Position numbers and translations under genes: made by a program. 39,068 nt of DNA from a virus, in IMG/VR virus record IMGVR_UViG_3300044655_002016, positions 1-39,068 of that record. The stretch is one strand, 5' to 3'. Below the pieces are notes generated by a model. The model was not told the DNA's origin, did not search any database, and saw only the letters and a list, made by a program, of their open reading frames with translations. Below, piece after piece: positions 13,047-22,254 of the stretch (its first letter is position 1; each line of letters starts with the position of its first letter).

Positions 13047-13052
13047 CACGTA

Positions 13053-13526
13053 ATGGATCAACTCTCAACCCTGCAAGAAGATGTCGTCATCGACGTACCC
13101 GCTGTCGTGGTCGAGGAGCCGGAGCTTCCACCGCTGTCGGTAGATGAAGATTCTTTTGCGTTGGCTGTCGTCGAATGCGGTGGGAATTTGTCCAGCGCTT
13201 ACCGAATGGTGTTTGGTGAAGACGCGAAAACACCAATGGCGCGAGGACGGGCCTTACTCGCAAAGCCCCAGATCGCGGCGCGAATCCAAGAATTATCCGA
13301 GACGATCAAAGAGTCGACGCTCGTCTCTCTGGGTACGCACTTGCAGGAACTTTCCATCATCCGCGATATGGCGAAGGTGCAGGGCCAACTCAAGATCGCG
13401 CTTCAAGCCGAACGGTCACGGGGCGAGGTAGTCGGTCTTTACAACAAATTCGAGCACGGTGATCGCGGTAATGGTCCAGTCAACGTGCAAATCAATCTGG
13501 TCAGCAAATACGACGTTAATATATGA
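13053..13526 (+). CDS. terS: Terminase small subunit
   Basis: The start MDQLSTLQ at 13053 gives 157 residues. A longer form from 12987 would read through the promoter and is rejected. Residues 30-75 hold a Terminase_2-like helix-turn-helix layout (ALAVVECGGNLSSAYRMVFG, then a helix ending AARIQEL), followed by a helical oligomerisation region (ELSIIRDMAKVQGQLKIALQ). Small terminases recognise pac/cos DNA and load it on the large subunit. The gene overlaps terL by 4 bp. No ribosome site is present, and the predicted transcription start is the ATG itself, so leaderless translation is possible. Confidence 0.85.
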   Translation: MDQLSTLQEDVVIDVPAVVVEEPELPPLSVDEDSFALAVVECGGNLSSAYRMVFGEDAKTPMARGRALLAKPQIAARIQELSETIKESTLVSLGTHLQELSIIRDMAKVQGQLKIALQAERSRGEVVGLYNKFEHGDRGNGPVNVQINLVSKYDVNI

Positions 13527-14866
13527 GCGAGTTCAAACTCACAGAGCGTCAAGAGGCTGCAATGGCGGTCCTCTCCGGACCAGCCACTCACGGGATGTTG
13601 TTCGGCGGTTCCCGTTCCGGAAAGACGTTTCTGCTCGTGCGAAACATCGTACTACGTGCGTTGAAAGCAAAGCGTTCCCGTCACGCGATCCTGCGTTACC
13701 GTTTCAACCACATCAAAGCGTCGATTATCCTTGACACGTTCCCCAAGGTCATGGAGATCTGCTTCCCCGGCGTTGAGTATACGTTGTCGAAGACTGATTG
13801 GTTCATTACCCTCCCCAACGGCTCCGAGATCTGGTTTGGCGGTCTGGACGACAAGGAGCGCACCGAGAAGATTCTGGGTCAAGAATACGCGACCATCTAT
13901 TTCAACGAGTGTTCACAGATCCCGTCCGGCTCCCGCTCAATAGCGATCACCCGACTGGCACAACTCGCCGAAACCACCCCCGGCAATTACCTAGTCCCTC
14001 GTGCGTTCTATGATATGAACCCCACGGACAAGATCCATTGGGCCTACAAGTCGTTCATCCAAAAAGTCGATCCTGAGACGAAAAAAGAACTGCCGGACCC
14101 CGAAAATTATGTATCCTTTCGGATCAACCCCGAAGACAATTTGCAGAACTTGAGTTCGAACTACCTCGACACCCTCAAGTCGCTCAGCCCCCGATTGCAA
14201 AAGCGTTTCCTACGTGGTGAATTCAGTGACGGCACGCCCAACGCGTTGTTCAACGATGAAATCATCGAGACTTGGCGAGTGGTCAACGGCGAAATCCCCG
14301 ACCTCGTGCGCGTTCTGGTTGCGGTGGACCCATCTGGATCTGGAGACGACGCTGGGTCCGAGGCGGACGCGATTGGTATTGTGGTCACTGGACTCGGTAC
14401 AGATGGAAATGCGTACGTACTGGAAGACCTGACAGTGAAGGCGGGACCGTCCACTTGGGGCAAAGTTGCTGTCGATGCGTACATTCGCCACGAGGCCGAT
14501 GCGGTGGTGGGAGAAGCGAACTACGGTGGCGCAATGGTTCAACACGTGATCCGCACCGCTGCCGCTGCCCGAAACGCCCGAGTGAACTACCGAAAGGTAA
14601 CCGCTACTCGCGGTAAAGTGGTCCGTGCTGAACCGATCTCGGCGTTGTACGACCAAGGCAAAGTGCGCCACGTCGGCTACTTTCTGGATCTTGAAGACGA
14701 ATTGTCCGGGTTCACGACCAACGGATACGTTGGCGATAGCTCCCCAAACCGGGCCGACGCGTTAATCTGGGGCATTTCCGAATTGTTTCCCGCTATGGTC
14801 TCCCCAAACAAACCGGGTGAGCATAGTTCTATTATTATCATGCCGTCAGTACATCACTGGCGTTAA
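13523..14866 (+). CDS. terL: Terminase large subunit (packaging ATPase/nuclease)
   Basis: At 447 residues it has a canonical length. Walker A is GGSRSGKT (28-35). Walker B reads ATIYFNEC with catalytic Glu129; Asn128 replaces the usual Asp, which is tolerated in several terminases. The RNase H-like nuclease domain begins with VAVDPSGSGDD (Asp269), continues with VVGEANYGG and ends with the NRADALIWG acidic site. It powers DNA translocation into the prohead and cuts the concatemer. It follows terS by ATGA overlap. Together with P22-type portal and coat, this indicates a headful or cos packaging podovirus. Confidence 0.95.
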   Translation: MSEFKLTERQEAAMAVLSGPATHGMLFGGSRSGKTFLLVRNIVLRALKAKRSRHAILRYRFNHIKASIILDTFPKVMEICFPGVEYTLSKTDWFITLPNGSEIWFGGLDDKERTEKILGQEYATIYFNECSQIPSGSRSIAITRLAQLAETTPGNYLVPRAFYDMNPTDKIHWAYKSFIQKVDPETKKELPDPENYVSFRINPEDNLQNLSSNYLDTLKSLSPRLQKRFLRGEFSDGTPNALFNDEIIETWRVVNGEIPDLVRVLVAVDPSGSGDDAGSEADAIGIVVTGLGTDGNAYVLEDLTVKAGPSTWGKVAVDAYIRHEADAVVGEANYGGAMVQHVIRTAAAARNARVNYRKVTATRGKVVRAEPISALYDQGKVRHVGYFLDLEDELSGFTTNGYVGDSSPNRADALIWGISELFPAMVSPNKPGEHSSIIIMPSVHHWR

Positions 14867-14877
14867 CGGAGAAAATC

Positions 14878-16932
14878 ATGGCAAGAGTCACTCGCGAACA
14901 ACGTCACCACGCTGTCCACCAAGAAGCGTTGGTTGAATTCGATAACATTCAGTCCGCACTACGCGACGAAAGGCTACAGTGCCTCCAAGATCGTCGTTTT
15001 TATTCGATTGCTGGCGCTCAATGGGAAGGTCCGTTGGGCGACCAATTCGAGAACAAGCCGAAATTCGAAGTCAACAAAATCGCACTGTCCGTGCAGCGGA
15101 TCTTTACCGAATACCGGAACAACCGAATCACGGTTGATTTTGTGAGCAAAACGGGAGAGAAGGGTGACCGACTCTCCGACGTTTGCGACGGTCTGTATCG
15201 GGCCGACGAGCAAGACAGCGTAGCGAATGAAGCCTACGATAACGCCTTCGAAGAGGCTGTCGGTGGTGGTTTCGGTGCGTGGCGTTTGAAGACTGAGTAC
15301 GAAGACGATGAAGATCCAGAGGACGACCGTCAGCGGATCCGGATCGAACCGATTTTCGACGCGGATTCTTCAGTGTTCTTCGATCTGGAAGCCAAACGCC
15401 AAGACAAAGCCGACGCGAAACGCTGCTTCGTGCTGTACAGCATGACCCGCGAAGCGTACAAAGATACTTGGGGCGACGACCCAGCAAGCTGGTCGAAAGA
15501 GATCCATCAGTACGAATTCGACTGGCTCACCCCCGACGTGGTATACGTGGCTGAGTATTACCGAGTCGAAGAAGTCTCGGAGACAATCCGGATTTTCCAG
15601 TCGATCGATGGTAGCGAAGACCGTTACACTCCCGATGAACTGACTGAAGAAGTGATGATGCAACTTGAAGCGATCGGTTCGACCGAGGTACGGCAGAAAA
15701 AGATCAAGCGTCGCCGTGTTCGTATGTACATCATGTCCGGATCCAAGATTCTCGAAGATTGCGGGTATATCGCAGGTAAATGCATTCCAATTATTCCTGT
15801 GTATGGCAAGCGCTGGTTCATCGACAACGTTGAACGTTGCATGGGTCACGTGCGTATGGCCAAGGACGCACAACGGTTGGCGAATATGCAGCGATCCAAG
15901 TTGGCTGAGATCTCGGCGCTTTCCAGTGTTGAGAAGCCGATTATGACTCCTGAGCAAGTGGCTGGCCATCAGGATTTATGGGCACAAGACAACCTAATGA
16001 ACTACCCCTATATGCTCATCAACCCTGTGACAGGCGCTGACGGGTCTCAGGCACCATCTGGTCCAGTGGGGTACACCAAACCCCCCGCCGTACCCCCCGC
16101 GATGGCTGCGCTGCTATCTGTCACAGAGCAGGATATCCGGGACGTGCTCGGGAATCAGGAGCAGGGCGACAAGATCGTCAGCAACATTTCCGGCAAAGCC
16201 GTCGAAATGGTCCAGCAACGTCTGGACATGCAAACGTTCATCTACATGTCTAACATGGCCAAGGCGATCCGTCGATGCGGTGAAGTTTGGCTCGGTATGG
16301 CTAAGGACGTGTACGTCGAACCCAAGCGCAAGATGAAGATGATTAACGCTCAGAACGATATGAGTTCCGTTGAGTTGCAGCGTCCGACTGTTGACGAGGA
16401 CACTGGTGAGATTAAGATGGAAAACGACTTGTCGGATGCGAATCTGGACGTTACAGTCGATGTCGGTCCATCGTTCACTAGTCAACGTGCCGCTATCGTT
16501 CGTTCACTCACCGGGATGATGGCCATCACCCAAGATCCACAGGCCCAACAGGTACTGCAATCTGTCGCGATCATGAACATGGAAGGCGAAGGCTTGAGCG
16601 ATGTTCGTAATTTCTTCCGCAAGAAGATGGTCGAGGCTGGTGTTGTCCAGCCGACCGAAGAAGAAATGATGCAGATGCAAGCTGCGATGGCGAACCAGCA
16701 GCCAGATCCGAACGCGATATTCCTGCAAGCCGCTGCCGAAGAAGCCACAGCCAAAGCTGCTGGAGCACGGGCCGGAGTCGTGAAAACGGTGGCCGACGCT
16801 GAGTTGGCTCGTGCCAAGACCATTCAAACATTGGCAGGTGTTGACCAAGCTTCTCAGAAGTTGGCAATAGAATCGGCCCAAGCGCTCGGCGGGATGTTGA
16901 AAGAAGCAGCAGGACCAGTCGCTGGAGTATAA
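14878..16932 (+). CDS. Portal protein, P22 gp1-like
   Basis: A 684-residue portal with the P22-type architecture: an N-terminal clip/stem region with DRRFYSIAGAQWEG and a NKIALSVQRIFTEYRNNR helix, a large wing, and a long Gln/Ala-rich C-terminal helix (barrel-like) near residues 590-680. P22 gp1 is 725 residues. Portal dodecamers form the vertex through which DNA enters and leaves. GGAGAAAATC precedes the ATG. The gene follows terL by 11 bp, the classic terL-portal-scaffold-coat order. Confidence 0.93.
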   Translation: MARVTREQRHHAVHQEALVEFDNIQSALRDERLQCLQDRRFYSIAGAQWEGPLGDQFENKPKFEVNKIALSVQRIFTEYRNNRITVDFVSKTGEKGDRLSDVCDGLYRADEQDSVANEAYDNAFEEAVGGGFGAWRLKTEYEDDEDPEDDRQRIRIEPIFDADSSVFFDLEAKRQDKADAKRCFVLYSMTREAYKDTWGDDPASWSKEIHQYEFDWLTPDVVYVAEYYRVEEVSETIRIFQSIDGSEDRYTPDELTEEVMMQLEAIGSTEVRQKKIKRRRVRMYIMSGSKILEDCGYIAGKCIPIIPVYGKRWFIDNVERCMGHVRMAKDAQRLANMQRSKLAEISALSSVEKPIMTPEQVAGHQDLWAQDNLMNYPYMLINPVTGADGSQAPSGPVGYTKPPAVPPAMAALLSVTEQDIRDVLGNQEQGDKIVSNISGKAVEMVQQRLDMQTFIYMSNMAKAIRRCGEVWLGMAKDVYVEPKRKMKMINAQNDMSSVELQRPTVDEDTGEIKMENDLSDANLDVTVDVGPSFTSQRAAIVRSLTGMMAITQDPQAQQVLQSVAIMNMEGEGLSDVRNFFRKKMVEAGVVQPTEEEMMQMQAAMANQQPDPNAIFLQAAAEEATAKAAGARAGVVKTVADAELARAKTIQTLAGVDQASQKLAIESAQALGGMLKEAAGPVAGV

Positions 16933-16985
16933 TTTTACGGTAACCACCCAGCCGTTTCAATTGGGTGAGAGCAATGGAGTTAGAT

Positions 16986-17909
16986 ATGGGTAAAAGAAAG
17001 ATTATCATCGAGCAACCCGAGGAAATCGAGTCCGATGACGTAGCGGTCATTGAGGATACCGAAGAAGTCGCTGAAGAGACAACCGAAGAAGTCGCTGAAG
17101 AGCAAAATACCGAAGAGACAACCGAAGAGACAACCGAAGAAGTTGCTGAAGAGACAGTCGATGCGGACGAAGAAGAGCTTGTAATCTCGATCGCTGGTGA
17201 AGACCCACCTGAAGAAGAGGAAGATCATAAAAACGCACCGGGATGGGTCCGCGAATTACGCAAGTCCAGCCGCGAAAAAGACAAGAAGATTCGCGAGTTG
17301 GAAAGTAAGCTGCAAGCCGTCAGCGGACAGGCCGCGCCTAAAATTCCAGCGCTTGGAAAGAAGCCCACTCTCGACGATCATGATTACGATCCAGACGCGT
17401 ATGAAGCTGCGTTGACCGATTGGTTTGATCGAAAGCGGGTCCACGATGCCCATGAAGCTCAAGTACTGGCACAACAAGAAGAGTCACAACGAGCATGGGA
17501 AGCGAAGCTGGCCGGTTACGGAAAATCTAAAACCGAATTGAAGGTGAAAGATTTCGACGATGCTGAGTCATATGTCCAAGAGAAGTTCAACGTAACTCAG
17601 CAGGGCATCATGCTTCAGGGTCTGGAAAATCCTGCCCTGATGGTTTATGCTCTTGGTAAGAACCCAAAGAAGGCCGCAGAGTTATCTGCGATCACAGATC
17701 CTGTCAAATTCGCAATCGCCATCGGCAAACTGGAGTCCACCTTGAAAGTCACCCCTCGCAAAACCGCACCTCCTCCAACGAAGTCCATCACGGGTAACGG
17801 ACCTGTATCCGGCTCGATCGATTCGACCCTGAACCGACTGCGTGCCGAAGCGGAGAAGACAGGAGATTACACGAAGGTCATGGCCTACAAGAGGCAGAAA
17901 AAGGCGTGA
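16986..17909 (+). CDS. Scaffolding protein, P22 gp8-like position
   Basis: The start MGKRK at 16986 is preferred for its GGAG spacing; earlier in-frame GTG and ATG lack this. The 307-residue protein has an extremely acidic N-terminus with imperfect repeats of EETTEEVAEE (about residues 20-65), a helical central region (SREKDKKIRELESKLQAV) and a basic C-terminal helix (RLRAEAEKTGDYTKVMAYKR) like the coat-binding helix-turn-helix of scaffolds. It sits between portal and coat, as expected. A hairpin CACCCA/TGGGTG with GTGAG (16954-16967) stands before it. No protease domain is seen. Confidence 0.85.
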   Translation: MGKRKIIIEQPEEIESDDVAVIEDTEEVAEETTEEVAEEQNTEETTEETTEEVAEETVDADEEELVISIAGEDPPEEEEDHKNAPGWVRELRKSSREKDKKIRELESKLQAVSGQAAPKIPALGKKPTLDDHDYDPDAYEAALTDWFDRKRVHDAHEAQVLAQQEESQRAWEAKLAGYGKSKTELKVKDFDDAESYVQEKFNVTQQGIMLQGLENPALMVYALGKNPKKAAELSAITDPVKFAIAIGKLESTLKVTPRKTAPPPTKSITGNGPVSGSIDSTLNRLRAEAEKTGDYTKVMAYKRQKKA

Positions 17910-17914
17910 GATAG

Positions 17915-17943
17915 TTGACAGAACGTCTTCGGTAGTGTAGAAT
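17915..17943 (+). promoter_or_regulatory. Late promoter TTGACA-N17-TAGAAT before coat gene
   Basis: TTGACA (17915-17920), 17 bp, TAGAAT (17938-17943). The start at about 17950 leaves a roughly 120-nt leader to the coat ATG that includes CCAATTGGGTGAG (18010-18022), similar to the motif before the scaffold gene. The sequence TTGACAGAACGTCTTCGGT is shared with 24212-24230. Confidence 0.8.
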
Positions 17944-18073
17944 TCGTCTGAAGTGGTATCGCCAACCCTATATCGGCAGATGACAGATTCAGAGCTACCG
18001 CCCGGCTCCAATTGGGTGAGTAAATCGGCGGGGGCGACCCCTAAATCATTTTCTCATTCAAAAGGAGCCAATC

Positions 18074-19354
18074 ATGGCAAACGCATTTAGTAAAGAAGAA
18101 CGCGTCGCGTTCGAAGATCTCCTCGAAGGTTTCCAAGACGCACTGGTCTTGTCTCGCAACGTTTCGGTCTATAACACTGACCAAACAATGATGGAGCGTG
18201 CACGCAACACCATCTGGCGTCCACAGCCCTATATCGCTCAGTCGATCAACAGCACTCCCGGTACTCCAATTCCCGGTTACCAAAACATGACTCAGTTGGC
18301 CGTTCCCGCCACTCTGGGTTTCAGCAAGACCGTGCCTTGGACCATGACCACTCTGGAATTGCGTGACGCTCTGCAAGAGGGCCGTTTGGGTCAGTCCGCT
18401 CGTCAGAAGTTGGCTTCCGACATCAACGTTGCCGTCATGAATGTGGCCGCTGCTCAAGGCACTTTGGTTGTTCCCGTTGCTGGCGCTGCTGGTGACTACG
18501 ACGACGTGGCTTTGTGTGATTCGATCATGAACGAGCAGGGCATTCCTACTGAAGATCGTTATCTGGCTTTGTCCAGCCGCGACTACAACGGTTTGGCTGG
18601 CAACTTGGCCGCTGCTACTCGTTCGTTCACTGGCAACAAGTCGGCAAATGCCTACGAGCGCTCGTTCGTTGGTATGGTTGCAGGTTTCGACACCTACAAA
18701 CTCGACTACGCCAATCGTATCGGTGTTGCCGCTGGCGGTGCTACCACTATCGACACCAACGGTGCAGGTTCGCAAGCGAACTACGCTCCCCAAGCGACTT
18801 CGAACTCGGTCGGTGGCCAGATCAACGTGGATAACCGCTTCCAGACCGTCACCGTGTCGAACACTGGTGGTATTGCCGCTGGTGATTGCTTCACGATCGC
18901 TGAAGTGTACGCCGTGCATCACATCACCAAGCAGTCCACTGGCCAACTGAAGACATTCCGTGTCATCAGCGTGACCGACGGCACTACCATGGTGATCAGC
19001 CCCCCAATCATCGGTGCTCAAGGTACTCCAACTGACGCTCAGTTGCAGTACAAGAACGTGGAAGTGGCTATTGCCGCCGACGCTGCCGCACTGACTTGGC
19101 TGAACACTGGCGCTTCCAACATCAACCCCTTCTGGCAAAAAGATTCGATCGAGATTCTTCCCGGTCGTTATGCCGTGCCTTCCGACGCTGGTACTGCAGT
19201 GATGCGTGCAAGCACCGACCAAGGCATCGAGTTGGTGATGCAGAAGTTTTATGACATCGATAGCATGACCATCAAGTATCGCCTTGATACGCTGTTCGGC
19301 GTTGTGAACAAACAACCCGAAATGTCCGGCATTTTGTTGTTCAACCAGCCTTAA
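18074..19354 (+). CDS. Major coat protein, P22 gp5-like
   Basis: The 426-residue protein is close in length to P22 coat (430 residues) and shows its layout: an N-terminal helix (FSKEERVAFEDLLEGFQDAL), the RARNTIWRPQPYI loop, a P-domain-like core and an Ig-like inserted region rich in Thr and Val (residues about 230-320: QTVTVSNTGGIAAGDCFTIA). It forms the T=7 shell with the HK97 fold, as known for the family. AAAAGGAG lies before the ATG. The gene is isolated by a promoter upstream and a terminator downstream, which fits its need for high expression. Confidence 0.93.
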   Translation: MANAFSKEERVAFEDLLEGFQDALVLSRNVSVYNTDQTMMERARNTIWRPQPYIAQSINSTPGTPIPGYQNMTQLAVPATLGFSKTVPWTMTTLELRDALQEGRLGQSARQKLASDINVAVMNVAAAQGTLVVPVAGAAGDYDDVALCDSIMNEQGIPTEDRYLALSSRDYNGLAGNLAAATRSFTGNKSANAYERSFVGMVAGFDTYKLDYANRIGVAAGGATTIDTNGAGSQANYAPQATSNSVGGQINVDNRFQTVTVSNTGGIAAGDCFTIAEVYAVHHITKQSTGQLKTFRVISVTDGTTMVISPPIIGAQGTPTDAQLQYKNVEVAIAADAAALTWLNTGASNINPFWQKDSIEILPGRYAVPSDAGTAVMRASTDQGIELVMQKFYDIDSMTIKYRLDTLFGVVNKQPEMSGILLFNQP

Positions 19355-19369
19355 TCGGCGATTTGGAAT

Positions 19370-19391
19370 GGGGGGCTTCGGCCCCCCTTCT
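19370..19391 (+). terminator. Rho-independent terminator after coat gene
   Basis: GGGGGGC, loop TTCG, GCCCCCC, then TTCT. The 7-bp stem ends 16 bp before the next ATG. The short U tract suggests partial read-through to downstream genes. Confidence 0.85.
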
Positions 19392-19407
19392 AGTATAGGA
19401 GTGAGCT

Positions 19408-19605
19408 ATGCCGTTGGTTAAAGGTTATTCCAAGCAGTCTATCAGCAAAAACATTTCCAAAGAAATGAAGTCTGGTAAGCCTCAAAAACAAGCTGTTGCT
19501 ATCGCTTTGAGTACCGCTAAAAAGGCGGCAAAAGGCGCCGGTAAGTCCATGCCTACCCGAGGTAGTCGCACGGCGAAGAATAAAGCAAGTCGAGGAATGA
19601 AATGA
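19408..19605 (+). CDS. Small basic virion-region protein (65 aa)
   Basis: The 65-residue protein is highly basic (Lys, Arg, Ser) and contains SKEMKSGKPQKQAVAIAL, the core of a small family (DUF6496-like) often found next to phage coat genes. AGGAG precedes the ATG and the stop overlaps the gp4-like gene. It may bind DNA or act as a head accessory, but its role is unknown. Confidence 0.75.
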   Translation: MPLVKGYSKQSISKNISKEMKSGKPQKQAVAIALSTAKKAAKGAGKSMPTRGSRTAKNKASRGMK

Positions 19606-20084
19606 GTTACACGAAGCGCCAGTTCGTGACTGCAGCGTTCGAAGAAATCGGACTGGCTTCTTACGTGTTCGATCTGCAACCGCAAGATCTTCAAACTGCG
19701 TTGCGACGCCTAGATGCGATGATGGCTGAGTGGAACGCTAAAGGCATTCGACTCGGTTACCCGATCCCGTCCAATCCTGATCAAAGTGATTTGGATGAAG
19801 AAACGTTTGTCCCAGATTCGGCAAATGAGGCGGTTATTACCAACCTTGGAATTCGAATTGGTCCCGGATTTGGTAAAACGGTATCTATGGACACTAAATT
19901 GGTAGCCAAGCAAGGTTATAACACTTTGTTGTCCCGTGCTGCGATTCCTCCCGTACAACAACTCCCAAGCACCATGCCGTCCGGTCAGGGCAATAAGCCA
20001 TGGCGTGTCTACGACGATCCATTCATCCGTCCGCCTCTTGATCCGGCCACTGCTGGACCTGATGGCCCGATTCAGTATAATTAA
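19602..20084 (+). CDS. Tail accessory adaptor, P22 gp4-like
   Basis: A 160-residue protein of P22 gp4 type: the N-terminal helices TKRQFVTAAFEEIGLASY and QDLQTALRRLDAMMAEWNAKG are characteristic, followed by a loop with NEAVITNLGIRIGPGFGK. P22 gp4 is 166 residues, binds the portal dodecamer and starts tail assembly; some members have muramidase activity. Start overlaps the preceding stop (ATGA). The position before the gp10-like gene supports the assignment. Confidence 0.88.
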   Translation: MSYTKRQFVTAAFEEIGLASYVFDLQPQDLQTALRRLDAMMAEWNAKGIRLGYPIPSNPDQSDLDEETFVPDSANEAVITNLGIRIGPGFGKTVSMDTKLVAKQGYNTLLSRAAIPPVQQLPSTMPSGQGNKPWRVYDDPFIRPPLDPATAGPDGPIQYN

Positions 20085-20093
20085 GGAACAGTC

Positions 20094-20549
20094 ATGCCAT
20101 TGATTTATCAACTCCCCCTGCTGAGTCAGGTATCTAGCGGTGACCAGTTCCCGGTATATACCCCTGCTAACGGTGATGCTCGTCGTGTGTCGGTAGGAGC
20201 GTTGCTGCAGTTTTTCCAGCAATCGTTCGCGTCTCCCACTGTTTCCACTCAGTTGGCGACTCCCGGTACCGGGTTCAATATCGCGATCCAAACACCTGTT
20301 AGTCAACAACAATGGTTGATCATTCAACCTGCTGGTACGTTGGCCGCTGGTACCGTCACACTGCCGTTGAATACTCAAACACCTGACGGGACACAAGTAC
20401 TAGTTACTTCGACGCAAATCATTACCAGCTTCACATTAGCTTTGAATGGCGCAGCCGCAGCATTCGGTGCACCCACTACATTAGCCGCGAACGCATTTTT
20501 CACAATGCGTTTCTATCAAGCCACTAATAGTTGGTATCGCGTTGCCTAA
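20094..20549 (+). CDS. Putative minor structural protein (151 aa)
   Basis: The 151-residue protein starts with PLIYQLPLLSQVSSGDQFPV, resembling N-terminal adaptor segments of phage tail proteins, and continues as beta-rich Thr/Gln/Ala sequence. No catalytic motif is seen. It lies between gp4-like and gp10-like genes, an insertion relative to P22. It may be a head decoration or tail accessory protein. Confidence 0.6.
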   Translation: MPLIYQLPLLSQVSSGDQFPVYTPANGDARRVSVGALLQFFQQSFASPTVSTQLATPGTGFNIAIQTPVSQQQWLIIQPAGTLAAGTVTLPLNTQTPDGTQVLVTSTQIITSFTLALNGAAAAFGAPTTLAANAFFTMRFYQATNSWYRVA

Positions 20550-20551
20550 AT

Positions 20552-20836
20552 ATGACCACCAAAGACTCAAGACTTGCTCGGATCGGAGTTGTTGGCTATA
20601 ATAAGCCAAAGCGAACTCCTGCACATCCAACCAAGTCCCATGTCGTAGTGGCGAAATCTGGTGATCAGGTAAAAACCATTCGGTTCGGTCAGCAGGGAGT
20701 GTCAGGGTCTCCTAAAAAAGAAGGCGAATCGAAGGCGGACAAAACCCGTCGAGAGTCTTTCAAGGCTCGGCACGCCAAAAACATTGCCAAGGGCAAAATG
20801 AGTGCTGCGTATTGGGCTAACAAGGTCAAGTGGTAA
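20552..20836 (+). CDS. Small basic phage protein (94 aa)
   Basis: From ATG 20552, two bases after the previous stop and without a ribosome site, it encodes 94 residues. Features are GYNKPKRTPAHPTKSHVVVA, IRFGQQGVSG and a C-terminal SFKARHAKNIAKGKMSAAYW block, an arrangement that recurs in small basic proteins of many aquatic phages. It may bind nucleic acid or virion components. Expression probably depends on coupling to the upstream gene. Confidence 0.8.
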   Translation: MTTKDSRLARIGVVGYNKPKRTPAHPTKSHVVVAKSGDQVKTIRFGQQGVSGSPKKEGESKADKTRRESFKARHAKNIAKGKMSAAYWANKVKW

Positions 20837-20839
20837 ACC

Positions 20840-22252
20840 ATGCAAATCCCGATTTTCAATGGAGTTTTTACCGATGGTGGTCCAGATCTGCGTACCAGTT
20901 ACCCGGTAAATTTAGTACCTGTTCCGAAGCAATCCGGAGTCAGCAATGGTTTTCTACGTCCCGGTGACGGCGTTGTGGCCAACGGGACTGGTCCGGGCAT
21001 CGATCGTGGCGGTATCAACTGGAATGGTGTTTGTTATCGTGTTATGGGCACTAAACTCGTTTATGTGGCCAGCAGTGGTGATGTTACCATTTTAGGTGAT
21101 GTTGGTGGTCCAATTGATCAATTGGTTATTTTCGATTACAGTTTTGATCATCTAGCCGTCACCTCTGGTGGTCAGATTTATTTCTGGAATGGGACACTCA
21201 CAGTCGGAAATTATCCCTCGGTGTCAATTGGGCCGATTATCGATTTTTGTTTTATCGAAGGTCGGTTCATGCTGACTGATGGTATTCGATTGTTCGTCAC
21301 CGATATTGGTGATCCATTCACTATCAATGCTTTTGCTTTTGAAGAGCCAATCGCGGACCCAGATCCGGTGACATCCCTATTGAGGCTACGTAACGAAGTT
21401 TATGCGGTTAACCGTTACACTATTGAGGTATATGGCGGGGTCATCACTCCAGTACCTTTTCCGTTCGCCGTTATTGACGGTGCTCAGATACAAAAGGGTT
21501 GTGTCGGGGTTCAGGCGTGCTGCCTCTATGTCGATAACATTGCCTTCTTAGGATCTGGTCGTAACGAAGCTCCCGGTATCTATTTGGGCGTCAGTGCTAC
21601 GACCAGCAAAATCAGCACACAAGAAATCGATGAATTGCTGCTGAATTACACTGAGGCACAACTGGCAACCGTTAAGCTTGAAGCACGTAATGATAAAGCA
21701 CATCAACATTTGTACGTCCATCTTCCGGATCGTACATTGGTTTACGACGCTTCCGCTTCTCAAGTGCTCGAGACTCAAGTTTGGTATTCATTAGTTTCAA
21801 CAACAGTCGGATTCGCCCAATACCGTGCTCGCAATTTGGTTTGGGCTTATGACAAGTGGTTAGTCGGGGACCCACAGTCGAGTGCGGTAGGCTACTTGGT
21901 CCAAGATATTGGTTCCCATTGGGGCGCTATTGTGCGTTGGGAATTCGGTACGATGATTGTTTACAATGAAAGTAACGGTGCGATATTCAACGAGCTTGAA
22001 TTAGTCACCCTGACTGGTCGTGTAGCGTTAGGGATCAACCCGATGGTTTCCACTAGCTATTCATTCGACGGCATAGGATGGAGTCAGGACAGATCGATTA
22101 CGGTTGGAACCACCGGGAACACCACCAAACGGTTAGTGTGGTTGCGTCAAGGCCATATGCGTAATTGGCGTATTCAACGATTTCGTGGTGATAGTCAAGC
22201 GCATTTATCGTTTATACGGCTTGAAGCTCAAATTGAGCCATTGGCGCATTGA
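20840..22252 (+). CDS. Packaged-DNA stabilisation protein, P22 gp10-like
   Basis: The 470 residues match P22 gp10 (472 residues) in length and in the opening MQIPIFNGVFTDGGPDLRTS, followed by a beta-propeller-like series of repeats (LDQLVIFDYSFDHLAVTSGG, YFWNGT, VYDASASQVLETQVWYSLVS). Gp10 hexamers plug the portal-gp4 channel after packaging. Order after the gp4-like gene is as in P22, with two extra genes between. Confidence 0.9.
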   Translation: MQIPIFNGVFTDGGPDLRTSYPVNLVPVPKQSGVSNGFLRPGDGVVANGTGPGIDRGGINWNGVCYRVMGTKLVYVASSGDVTILGDVGGPIDQLVIFDYSFDHLAVTSGGQIYFWNGTLTVGNYPSVSIGPIIDFCFIEGRFMLTDGIRLFVTDIGDPFTINAFAFEEPIADPDPVTSLLRLRNEVYAVNRYTIEVYGGVITPVPFPFAVIDGAQIQKGCVGVQACCLYVDNIAFLGSGRNEAPGIYLGVSATTSKISTQEIDELLLNYTEAQLATVKLEARNDKAHQHLYVHLPDRTLVYDASASQVLETQVWYSLVSTTVGFAQYRARNLVWAYDKWLVGDPQSSAVGYLVQDIGSHWGAIVRWEFGTMIVYNESNGAIFNELELVTLTGRVALGINPMVSTSYSFDGIGWSQDRSITVGTTGNTTKRLVWLRQGHMRNWRIQRFRGDSQAHLSFIRLEAQIEPLAH

Positions 22253-22254
22253 TC

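Noticed and set aside
12987-13052. Upstream start for terS giving 22 extra residues
   Set aside because: It would run through the -35/-10 promoter, has no good ribosome site, and its first codons are part of a repeat found also at 12855.
18041-19315. Long minus-strand open frame opposite the coat gene (424 codons)
   Set aside because: It is created by codon bias of the coat gene. The product is His/Ser/Thr-rich with no ribosome site.
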